Positions 1 to 5,510 of a stretch of 7,866 nucleotides of DNA are shown here, piece by piece (position 1 is the first letter of the stretch; each line of letters starts with the position of its first letter). This DNA is from an uncultured Selenomonadaceae bacterium (lineage in GTDB: Bacteria; Bacillota; Negativicutes; Selenomonadales; Selenomonadaceae). The notes under the pieces were generated by a model. It saw only the letters and a program-made list of their open reading frames with translations, made no database searches and had not been told where the DNA came from. The DNA lies in assembly GCA_905233965.1 (NCBI GenBank), contig CAJOFG010000040.1:5784-13649 (forward strand), in the 5' to 3' direction. The position numbers and the translations under genes were made by a program.

Positions 1-147
1 GAATTTCTCGGCGCGAAAAATGTCGTCCCGATTCACTACAACACTTGGGACGTTATCAAACAGGATCCGGAAAAATTTAAGGCTCTCGTAAAAAATGCAA
101 ACGTTCATATCGTCAAACCCGGAGAATCTTTAAATTTGGATGCGTAA
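1..147 (+). CDS. UPF0173-type metal-dependent hydrolase, C-terminal fragment
   Basis: The window opens inside a gene. Frame 1 reads 48 residues before a TAA stop at 145-147. The fragment has the pattern VVPIHYNTW, then QDPEKF, then a valine-rich strand ending VKPGESL. This matches my recollection of the C-terminus of the UPF0173 metal-dependent hydrolases (metallo-beta-lactamase fold, YtkL-like), where the HYNTW histidine follows the last core strand. The physiological substrate of this family is not established. The metal-binding HxHxDH motif would lie upstream, outside the window, so activity cannot be judged. The last 8 bases overlap the predicted start of miaA (ATGCGTAA), which suggests translational coupling in one operon. 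Family assignment rests on a short piece and is fairly but not fully secure. Confidence 0.75.
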   Translation, partial: EFLGAKNVVPIHYNTWDVIKQDPEKFKALVKNANVHIVKPGESLNLDA

Positions 148-961
148 CGTCATAAAAGAATTTACCGCCGAACCTTTCGACTTTAAAAAAATTTTGGATT
201 CAGTAGAGGATTTGAGTTTAAAAAATTCGGCGAAAGAAAAATTAATCGTAATTCTCGGAGCGACTTCTGCGGGGAAAAGTGCACTTGCAATCCGGCTGGC
301 GGAAATTTTGGGTACGGAAATAATTTCTGCCGACTCCATGTCCGTTTACAAAAATTTCAACATAGGAACGGCAAAACCGGATTCTGACGAGCTCCGGCGA
401 ATACGTCACCACCTTATCGATATACTTGAACCGGAAGAAAAATTCAGCGTTGCGGAATTTGTTCGACGTGCGAAAAAAATTATCACGGACTTGAACGCCG
501 AAAAAAAAATTCCGATAATCGCCGGAGGTACCGGACTTTACATTCAAGCTTTAATCGAGGGATACAAATTCGGAGAGAGTGACGAAGCCGGAAAATTTTT
601 TAAAAGTCGCGAAAGTTTTTTTGCTCAAACCGGCGAACTTGTTTACGATGTGCTTGTAATCGGTTTGACAATGCGCCGGGCGAAATTGTACGAGCGAATA
701 AACGAGCGGACAAAAAAAATGTTCGCCGAAGGTTTAACCGATGAAGTGAGAAACCTTTTAAATTCCGGAGTAAAGCCGGACGCTCAAGCGATGCTCGGTA
801 TCGGATACAAAGAAACGATTGAATATCTTCGGGGCGGAGCAACATTGGAAGAGGCAATCGAAAAAGTTTCCGCAGCAACGAGAAATTTTGCAAAACGCCA
901 AATGACTTGGTATCGTCGAATGAAGTACATAAAATTTTTTGAGGTCGAGGAAGTTTTATAA
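140..961 (+). CDS. miaA: tRNA dimethylallyltransferase MiaA, internally shortened
   Basis: MiaA transfers a dimethylallyl group from DMAPP to N6 of A37 in tRNAs reading UNN codons; it is cytoplasmic. Visible family motifs in this 273-residue protein: P-loop GATSAGKS (40-47), SADSMSVYKNFNIGTAKP (63-80), HHLIDI (90-95), FSVAEF (102-107), GGTGLYIQAL (129-138), IGLTMRRAKLYERINER (174-190), GIGYKETIEYL (220-230) and AKRQMTWYRR (251-260). Two things are odd. About 34 residues precede the first beta strand where the family usually has only a few. Between G141 and I174 the protein is some 45-50 residues shorter than usual and lacks the DP..A..IHPND..R..RALE segment; the frame is intact. ATG 140 overlaps the upstream stop and has only a distant GGAG (121-124). 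In-frame TTG 194 and TTG 212 are alternatives, but neither has a well-spaced Shine-Dalgarno. hfq follows after 27 bases, the classic miaA-hfq order. Confidence 0.93.
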   Translation: MRNVIKEFTAEPFDFKKILDSVEDLSLKNSAKEKLIVILGATSAGKSALAIRLAEILGTEIISADSMSVYKNFNIGTAKPDSDELRRIRHHLIDILEPEEKFSVAEFVRRAKKIITDLNAEKKIPIIAGGTGLYIQALIEGYKFGESDEAGKFFKSRESFFAQTGELVYDVLVIGLTMRRAKLYERINERTKKMFAEGLTDEVRNLLNSGVKPDAQAMLGIGYKETIEYLRGGATLEEAIEKVSAATRNFAKRQMTWYRRMKYIKFFEVEEVL

Positions 962-971
962 TTATTTCTTG

Positions 972-979
972 AAAAGGGG
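972..979 (+). promoter_or_regulatory. Ribosome binding site of hfq
   Basis: AAAAGGGG lies directly after the miaA stop codon and 9 bases before ATG 989. Its position decides the hfq start in favour of the ATG over the in-frame TTG at 980, which it abuts. Confidence 0.8.
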
Positions 980-988
980 TTGTCTGTC

Positions 989-1240
989 ATGGCTTCTAAA
1001 ATCAATATTCAGGACAATTTTCTTAACCGGGCGCGCAAAGAAAATGTTCCCGTCACCATTCACCTGGTAAACGGATTCCAAATCAAAGGGAATGTTCGTT
1101 CGTTTGACAACTTCACCGTCGTTATGGATTCGATGGGAAAACAACAGCTTATTTACAAGCACGCAATTTCCACAATCACGCCGGCGAAACCGATTGACCT
1201 TCGCTTTGAGGAAGAGAAAGACGGAGAAGAGGAAGAATAA
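989..1240 (+). CDS. hfq: RNA-binding protein Hfq
   Basis: Hfq is an Sm-like hexameric RNA chaperone that helps small RNAs pair with mRNAs in the cytoplasm. The 83-residue product has the expected core: N-terminal IQDNFLN (7-13), the Sm1 region [21 protein letters not shown] (22-42) and Sm2 IYKHAISTI (55-63). Proximal-face residues Q8, D9, F42, Y56, K57 and H58 are all present. The lateral rim reads RKEN (16-19), against RRER in E. coli, so it is less basic. The tail is short and ends in an acidic run, [10 protein letters not shown] (74-83). I chose ATG 989 over an in-frame TTG at 980 because AGGGG (975-979) is 9 bases from the ATG and would touch the TTG. It lies between miaA and dut on the same strand. 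Confidence 0.97.
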   Translation: MASKINIQDNFLNRARKENVPVTIHLVNGFQIKGNVRSFDNFTVVMDSMGKQQLIYKHAISTITPAKPIDLRFEEEKDGEEEE

Positions 1241-1282
1241 TTTTTGGTGACCGGAAATTTTCGGTGCGGGTAAGAAAATAAC

Positions 1283-1711
1283 ATGAGAGGCTTTGAGATT
1301 CTTAAAGGTTACGAAAATCGCGGAATAAATTTGCCGACGAGGAAAACGGCTTTCAGTGCGGGTTACGATTTGGAAGCGGCGGAAGATGTTTCGGTGTCGG
1401 ACAAAAAAATTTCGCTCGTGCCGACGGGTCTCAAAGCTTTTATGTTGCCCGATGAAGTTCTGCTGATTTACATTCGTTCAAGTCTTGCCGTGAAACACAA
1501 TTTGATTTTGGCGAACGGTGTCGGCGTTATCGACGCGGATTATCAAGACCACATAATTTTGCCGGTGATAAGTTTTGCCGGCGAATTTGAGATAAAAAAA
1601 GGAATGAGAATTGCGCAGGGAATTTTCCAAAAATATTTTCCGATTGACGGAGATGAAATAGGAACCGGTGCAAAACGCTCCGGACGCTTCGGCTCAACCG
1701 GGAACTTTTAA
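1283..1711 (+). CDS. dut: Deoxyuridine 5'-triphosphate nucleotidohydrolase (dUTPase)
   Basis: Trimeric dUTPase hydrolyses dUTP to dUMP and pyrophosphate, keeping uracil out of DNA and supplying dUMP for thymidylate synthesis. The 142-residue product shows all five family motifs: AGYDLEAAED (26-35), IRSSLA (64-69), NGVGVIDADY (78-87, with D84 the expected catalytic aspartate), GMRIAQGIF (107-115) and RSGRFGSTG (132-140). The phrase VPTGLKAFMLPDEVLLIYIRSS resembles dUTPases of Bacillota, but the NEDNEGHI-like insertion often found after motif 3 in that group is absent (DYQDHIILPV). Motif 5 has R135 where most members have glycine. ATG 1283 is preceded by a weak GGGTAAG (1268-1274). It is the last gene of the miaA-hfq-dut run, with 42 bases between hfq and its start. 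Confidence 0.93.
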   Translation: MRGFEILKGYENRGINLPTRKTAFSAGYDLEAAEDVSVSDKKISLVPTGLKAFMLPDEVLLIYIRSSLAVKHNLILANGVGVIDADYQDHIILPVISFAGEFEIKKGMRIAQGIFQKYFPIDGDEIGTGAKRSGRFGSTGNF

Positions 1712-1748
1712 AAAGACAACGTGACGTTGCATCTGACTCTCTATTGAT

Positions 1749-1773
1749 GTTTGCATTAAAAAAACTTGCAAAC
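1749..1773. repeat. Short perfect inverted repeat GTTTGCA/TGCAAAC
   Basis: GTTTGCA (1749-1755) and TGCAAAC (1767-1773) are perfect 7-base inverted arms around an 11-base A-rich loop. It sits directly beside the terminator hairpin in the 112-base gap between the two convergent genes. Neither side is followed immediately by a T run on the outgoing strand, so it is not itself a standard terminator. It could be a protein-binding palindrome, an auxiliary RNA stem or chance. Confidence 0.5.
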
Positions 1774-1808
1774 AAAAAATCCCGGACAAACAGCCGGGAC
1801 TGTTTTTT
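1774..1808. terminator. Bidirectional intrinsic terminator between dut and the glycosyltransferase gene
   Basis: The stem TCCCGG (1780-1785) pairs with CCGGGA (1794-1799) across an 8-base loop. On the plus strand it is followed, after CTG, by six Ts (1803-1808). On the minus strand it is followed at once by six Ts (the complement of A 1774-1779). The symmetry fits a shared terminator for dut from the left and the minus-strand pyrC-glycosyltransferase unit from the right. The stem is short but GC-rich. Confidence 0.85.
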
Positions 1809-1823
1809 ATTTACCGGTACCGT

Positions 1824-3197
1824 TCAAGTCAAACCGAAAGTCAAAACGTCTTCCGGCTCCGGAATAATTTTTTCAAAACGCTTTGCAATTTCTTCTTCAT
1901 TCGGACTGAGCAAAGCAAATTTTTTTATCCGCCCTTCAAGGTACAAAAATCTTGCGTCGTCGGAAGAAATTACCGGAATAAAAATTGCTCTGCCGGAATC
2001 GTTCGCGTGGAAGTAATTTGTATTTTTTATCCGCGTCAAAAATTGTATCGGCTCGACTTGCGGCTTGCACATTTCGTCATCAACGATAAATTTCGGCACC
2101 AAGCCGGATTTTTTGTTTTGGAGCAGTGACGTGACGAGTGAAAAACTTTTTTCACCGAAACCTTGAACGGCGGCGACGGAATTTATTTGCCTGTCAATCT
2201 TGAGTTTGAATGCGGCGGCAATTTCTCTTTCAAAACGGTTTTGGTCATCGGCAATCGTTTCACGGTAACCTTTTTGTTTTTCGTACTCCGAATTGAAATT
2301 TTCAAAAGTGCTCCGGATTTTTTCGATAACTTTCGGCAAAACTTCTTCGCTCTCGTCAAATTTAAATTCGGCGGGAATGTTTATGTCAATCTCATTTGCC
2401 GCCGCGCCGCGTTTTCCGGTGATAACGACGCAACCGGACATTGCCGCCTCGCGCGGGATACGGTCTTTGCCGGGATGGTTGCCGAAGTCGATATAAATTT
2501 TTGAGTCGATTAAAAGTTGTCTGACTTGCTCCGGCGTCATATTTTGAATCGGTTTCCATTCGATGTCCGGCGCAAGTTCGATAAGTTTCTGCGTAACTTG
2601 AAAACCTTTTTTCGGATTGAAGGCGACAAAATTTTTCTTCCGGCTCAAATCAATTTTCACCGCGTCCGTCAAAAAAACGTGGTTCAAATAGTCCGCGACC
2701 ATAAAAGTTTTTGTGCCGGGTATTCCGTTCCGCTTGACGAATTGCCGGGCGTATTCCGATTGTACCCAATGCTCCGTCGTTGCGTCGATGTCGTTGAAGT
2801 AAAAATATTTCAGTACCGGTTGCGTCGCGAAATTTTGCAGGTTGTACGAGTTTATCATGTTAAGCCGCCCGAAATAATTATCGACGCTCAGCCACCAAAA
2901 AATTTTTCGCGCATTTTTGAACCAATAAAACAAATGCGGCGAGCCCTCATTGATGATGAAAATGTTATGCGGCTTATCTTCCCAATTTCCGACAACGTAG
3001 GGCAAATGATATTTTTTGTAAAAGTCGTCAACCGGGTCTTCCGGATTAAAACCGGTATCCGGTGCCGTGTACAGCATACAAGCATCCAGTCCGAAATTCA
3101 AAAGTTTGGAACAAAGTTGATGACCGACTTCAAGACCGCCGCTGTGAAAATTTCCGGGACAGAGTACATAAATTTTTGTGTCGGGAAAAAGTTTCAT
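1824..3197 (-). CDS. Putative GT-B-fold glycosyltransferase (GT4-like)
   Basis: The 457-residue product starts with a hydrophobic strand and glycine turn, KIYVLCPGNFHSGGLEVGHQL (8-28), typical of the acceptor domain of GT-B glycosyltransferases. The second domain has DFGNHPGKDRIPREAAMSGC (237-256), then VVITGKRGAA (257-266) and NIPAEFKFDE (273-282). The REAAMSGCVVI part resembles the EAMA.G.PVI nucleotide-sugar loop of GT4 enzymes. After a helical stretch (about 285-345), residues 343-435 look like a separate alpha/beta domain (VQGFGEKSF, PKFIVDDE, IFIPVISSDDARFLYLEG). No signal peptide or membrane segment is evident, so a cytoplasmic enzyme is likely. Donor and acceptor sugars cannot be told from sequence. 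ATG 3197 has GGAG (3210-3207) 9 bases upstream. The gene starts 16 bases after the pyrC stop, so the two are probably co-transcribed. Fold assignment is by motif resemblance only. Confidence 0.75.
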   Translation of the reverse strand: MKLFPDTKIYVLCPGNFHSGGLEVGHQLCSKLLNFGLDACMLYTAPDTGFNPEDPVDDFYKKYHLPYVVGNWEDKPHNIFIINEGSPHLFYWFKNARKIFWWLSVDNYFGRLNMINSYNLQNFATQPVLKYFYFNDIDATTEHWVQSEYARQFVKRNGIPGTKTFMVADYLNHVFLTDAVKIDLSRKKNFVAFNPKKGFQVTQKLIELAPDIEWKPIQNMTPEQVRQLLIDSKIYIDFGNHPGKDRIPREAAMSGCVVITGKRGAAANEIDINIPAEFKFDESEEVLPKVIEKIRSTFENFNSEYEKQKGYRETIADDQNRFEREIAAAFKLKIDRQINSVAAVQGFGEKSFSLVTSLLQNKKSGLVPKFIVDDEMCKPQVEPIQFLTRIKNTNYFHANDSGRAIFIPVISSDDARFLYLEGRIKKFALLSPNEEEIAKRFEKIIPEPEDVLTFGLT

Positions 3198-3213
3198 TGT
3201 GTCACGCTCCGAT

Positions 3214-4536
3214 TTATAAAAGTTTCATCAAATTTCCGTGAACGATGGTTGCAACGGCACGACCTTTTAATTTCCGTCCGACGAATGGCGAATGACTTCC
3301 GCGCGTGTAAAATTTTTCCGGGTCAACCGTCCATTCCATGTTCGGGTCAATAATCGTAACGTCGCCGATTTCTCCGACAGTCAAAGTCCCCGCGTCAAGT
3401 CCGAAAATTTTTGCCGGCTCACAAGTCATTTTTGAAATTAAAGTCGGAAGTTCGATCTTGTTTTCGTGATAAAGGTCTGTCAACAAAATTCCGAGTGCCG
3501 TTTCCAATCCGGGAAAACCGCTCGGCGCGTAAATATATTCTCTGTCTTTTTCTTCCGGAGTGTGCGGCGAATGGTCGGTTACAATCGCGTCAATCGTCCC
3601 GTCAATCAATCCCTGCAAAAGTACTTCGTTATCTTTTTTCGTTCGGAGCGGAGGATTTATTTTCGTCGAAGAATCTGCCGGATCCACCATGTCGTCAGTC
3701 ATTGTCAAATGTTGCGGCGTGACTTCGGCGGTAACTTTTATGCCGCGTTTTTTTGCGTCGCGAACAATTTCGACGGAGCGTGCCGAGCTCATGTGGGCGA
3801 TGTGGACTCTGCCGCCGGTGTATTCGGCAAGCAGACAATCGCGGGCAACGGCAATATCTTCCGCAACGGTGGGACGACCTTTCAAGCCGAGCATGGCACT
3901 TCGTTTGCCTTCGTTCATCACGCCGTCCTTGACAAGCGAAGTTTCCTCCTCATGACAGATGATAACTTTCCCGGACTCATGCAAATAATCCAGCGCGTTC
4001 ATAAAAATTTTTGCGTTGTCGACAAAATGTCCGTCGTCGGAAAAAGCGACAACTCCCGCGTCAATCATATCGTAAAGTTCGGCAAGCTCCTCACCTTTTT
4101 GATTTTTCGTCACCGCGCCGATAATTTTTATATTGATTATTCCGACTTCCTCAGCGCGTTTAATCATGGAACGAACGAGCGCGGAATTATCGACGACGGG
4201 CGAAGTGTTCGGCATTGTCGCAACTGTTGTGAAACCTCCGGCGACTGCCGCCTTAGAGCCGCTTGAAAAATCTTCCTTCGCCTCCTGACCGGGTTCGCGA
4301 AAATGAACGTGCATATCAATCAATCCGGGCGTAACGATTTTTCCGGTCGCATCGTATTTGTAATGCGGCGAAAAAGTAATGTCCGAATCGACGGCGGCAA
4401 TTTTTCCGTCAACAATCAAAACGTCCGCGATTTTGTCGATACCGTTTGCCGGATCGATAACCCGTCCGCCGTGAATCAAAAGCGAATCCAAAATATTTGT
4501 TTCCGAGCGTTGAATTTGCCAACCTTTTTTATTCAT
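3214..4536 (-). CDS. pyrC: Dihydroorotase, type I (PyrC)
   Basis: Dihydroorotase cyclises N-carbamoyl-aspartate to dihydroorotate, step three of de novo UMP synthesis, in the cytoplasm. The 440-residue amidohydrolase shows DMHVHFREPG (74-83; metal ligands H76, H78), MPNTSPVVDN (108-117), FSDDGHF (165-171; D168), ICHEEE (193-198; H195), HIAHMS (245-250; H248), KINPPLR (292-298) and TDHSPHTPEEK (320-330; D321). Spacing between ligands matches the B. subtilis enzyme with a constant shift of 17, caused by a longer N-terminus. The start is ATG 4536, with an excellent GGAGG and 6-base spacing. A further upstream in-frame ATG at 4599 has no such site and falls in the promoter region. No pyrB, carA or pyrD is adjacent within the window. 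Likely first gene of a two-gene unit with the glycosyltransferase-like gene. Confidence 0.96.
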   Translation of the reverse strand: MNKKGWQIQRSETNILDSLLIHGGRVIDPANGIDKIADVLIVDGKIAAVDSDITFSPHYKYDATGKIVTPGLIDMHVHFREPGQEAKEDFSSGSKAAVAGGFTTVATMPNTSPVVDNSALVRSMIKRAEEVGIINIKIIGAVTKNQKGEELAELYDMIDAGVVAFSDDGHFVDNAKIFMNALDYLHESGKVIICHEEETSLVKDGVMNEGKRSAMLGLKGRPTVAEDIAVARDCLLAEYTGGRVHIAHMSSARSVEIVRDAKKRGIKVTAEVTPQHLTMTDDMVDPADSSTKINPPLRTKKDNEVLLQGLIDGTIDAIVTDHSPHTPEEKDREYIYAPSGFPGLETALGILLTDLYHENKIELPTLISKMTCEPAKIFGLDAGTLTVGEIGDVTIIDPNMEWTVDPEKFYTRGSHSPFVGRKLKGRAVATIVHGNLMKLL

Positions 4537-4540
4537 GATT

Positions 4541-4547
4541 TCCCTCC
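4541..4547 (-). promoter_or_regulatory. Ribosome binding site of pyrC
   Basis: Read on the minus strand this is GGAGGGA, a near-perfect Shine-Dalgarno with the GGAGG core 6 bases from ATG 4536. It decides the pyrC start and excludes the longer frame beginning at 4599. Confidence 0.9.
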
Positions 4548-4578
4548 GTTCGAGAATTTTATTTTCGACTTGAATAAT

Positions 4579-4607
4579 ATTTTGCCACAATGTCCGCACT
4601 TATGCAA
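4579..4607 (-). promoter_or_regulatory. Candidate pyrC promoter (weak)
   Basis: On the minus strand, TTGCAT (4607-4602) and CAAAAT (4584-4579) are separated by 17 bases. They match the sigma-A -35 and -10 consensus only partly. A start near 4572 would give a leader of about 36 bases. An overlapping TATTAT (4579-4574) is a better -10 but lacks a well-placed -35. There is no room for a PyrR-type attenuator in such a leader. Confidence 0.3.
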
Positions 4608-4622
4608 GTTTCACCGGTTGCA
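4603..4622. repeat. Inverted repeat TGCAA/TTGCA in the pyrC-dapB promoter region
   Basis: TGCAA (4603-4607) and TTGCA (4618-4622) flank a 10-base spacer containing CCGG. The dyad overlaps the candidate pyrC -35 element, so it could be an operator. The arms are short and chance cannot be excluded. Confidence 0.3.
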
Positions 4623-4662
4623 GTACACGGGCGTTTCATAAATTTTAAACAGAAATGTAATG

Positions 4663-4690
4663 TTGACGCAAATAAGTCAAATAATATAAA
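4663..4690 (+). promoter_or_regulatory. Predicted sigma-A-type promoter of dapB
   Basis: TTGACG (4663-4668) and TATAAA (4685-4690) are each one mismatch from consensus and 16 bases apart. Transcription should begin near G4697, giving a leader of roughly 38 bases that starts GGGAA followed by eight Ts (4702-4709). The leader is too short for a lysine riboswitch. This promoter probably serves dapB, asd and the following gene. Confidence 0.75.
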
Positions 4691-4722
4691 ATAACCGGGA
4701 ATTTTTTTTGAGAAGTTTGATT

Positions 4723-4730
4723 GGAGGAAA
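4723..4730 (+). promoter_or_regulatory. Ribosome binding site of dapB
   Basis: GGAGGAAA has its GGAGG core (4723-4727) 8 bases before TTG 4736. A longer in-frame TTG at 4721 overlaps this site and so cannot be the start. The site fixes TTG 4736 as the dapB initiation codon. Confidence 0.88.
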
Positions 4731-4735
4731 ATAAA

Positions 4736-5500
4736 TTGACTAAAGTTTTGGTTAGCGGCGCACTCGGCAGAATGGGTCGAACGGTTGCCGGCGCGGTGAA
4801 AAATGATTCGGAGTTGGAGCTCGTCGCGGTCGTCGATATTTTTCCCGGCGAAGTCGAAGGATTGAAAGTCGAAACAGATTTAAATTCTGCGATTGATTTG
4901 CACAAGCCGGACGTTATGGTTGACTTCACCCGACCGGATTCGGTTTTCGCGAACGTGATTACCGCGCTTGAAAAAAAAGTTTCGCCGGTCGTCGGCACAA
5001 CCGGATTGAGTGACGAGGCGAAAGAAAAAATTCGGGCGGCGGCGGAAAAAAATAATACGCCGGCTTTTATCGCTCCGAATTTCGCCATCGGCGCGGTACT
5101 GATGATTGAACTTTCAAAGCGCGTCGCAAAATATATGCCGGACGTTGAAATTATCGAACTTCATCACGACAAAAAACTTGACGCTCCATCCGGCACGGCG
5201 GAGCTTACCGCAAAAGTTATCGCCGAAGTCCGCGCCGCACATCGTCAAGGCAACCCGGACGAAGTCGAAAAACTTGAACACGCACGCGGCGCAGATTACG
5301 AAGGCATGAGGATTCACAGCGTCAGACTTCCCGGTTATGTCGCTCATCAGGAAGTTATTTTCGGCGGCTTGGGTCAAACGCTTACGATTCGTCACGACTC
5401 GACGGGCAGAGATTCTTTTATGCCGGGCGTTCTTCTCGCCTGCAAAAAAGTTCGCGGATTAACCGGTTTGACAATCGGTCTTGATAAAATTTTGGATTGA
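4736..5500 (+). CDS. dapB: 4-hydroxy-tetrahydrodipicolinate reductase DapB
   Basis: DapB reduces the dihydrodipicolinate intermediate to tetrahydrodipicolinate with NAD(P)H in the lysine/diaminopimelate pathway, feeding lysine and peptidoglycan synthesis. Translation starts at a TTG codon, giving 254 residues, close to the family norm. Motifs: dinucleotide-binding VSGALGRMG (6-14), DFTRPDSV (63-70), VGTTGLS (86-92), APNFAIGAVLM (113-123), catalytic and substrate-binding ELHHDKKLDAPSGTA (141-155; H143, H144, K147) and GMRIHSVRLPGYVAHQEVIF (190-209). All catalytic residues are in place. asd starts 10 bases after the stop. A strong promoter and a GGAGG site precede the gene, so the rare start codon may moderate its expression. 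Confidence 0.97.
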   Translation: MTKVLVSGALGRMGRTVAGAVKNDSELELVAVVDIFPGEVEGLKVETDLNSAIDLHKPDVMVDFTRPDSVFANVITALEKKVSPVVGTTGLSDEAKEKIRAAAEKNNTPAFIAPNFAIGAVLMIELSKRVAKYMPDVEIIELHHDKKLDAPSGTAELTAKVIAEVRAAHRQGNPDEVEKLEHARGADYEGMRIHSVRLPGYVAHQEVIFGGLGQTLTIRHDSTGRDSFMPGVLLACKKVRGLTGLTIGLDKILD

Positions 5501-5510
5501 GGTATTTGCA

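Noticed and set aside
560..661. Frameshift as the cause of the short MiaA
   Set aside because: Both flanks are in the same frame with good family motifs, and no other frame here encodes the missing segment.
980..988. Upstream in-frame TTG as start of hfq
   Set aside because: It directly abuts the AGGGG ribosome site, whereas ATG 989 is at normal spacing and gives the usual Hfq N-terminus with Q8 and D9 in register.
1245..1268. Terminator between hfq and dut (ACCGGA-AATT-TTCGGT)
   Set aside because: The six-pair stem includes a G-U pair and has no T run after it, so it is unlikely to end transcription.
2517..3353. Long open frame on the plus strand opposite the glycosyltransferase and the 3' end of pyrC
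   Set aside because: It lies antisense to well-supported genes, is rich in Arg and Phe as expected of a shadow frame, and has no ribosome site or recognisable domain.
3466..4266. Open frame on the plus strand opposite pyrC
   Set aside because: It is antisense to a pyrC that has every catalytic residue; the translation shows no family resemblance.
4537..4580. PyrR-type attenuator in the pyrC leader
   Set aside because: The leader is too short, and no anti-terminator/terminator pair or PyrR-binding loop sequence is visible.
4537..4599. Longer pyrC reading frame from ATG 4599
   Set aside because: No ribosome site precedes it and it would cover the likely promoter region, while ATG 4536 has GGAGGGA at ideal spacing.
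4721..4735. TTG 4721 as dapB start
   Set aside because: The codon overlaps the GGAGG ribosome site itself; TTG 4736 sits 8 bases after that site and matches the normal DapB N-terminus.
4537..4735. Lysine riboswitch (L box) upstream of dapB
   Set aside because: The predicted leader is only about 38 bases, and the whole gap shows no terminator hairpin or multi-helix layout of an L box.
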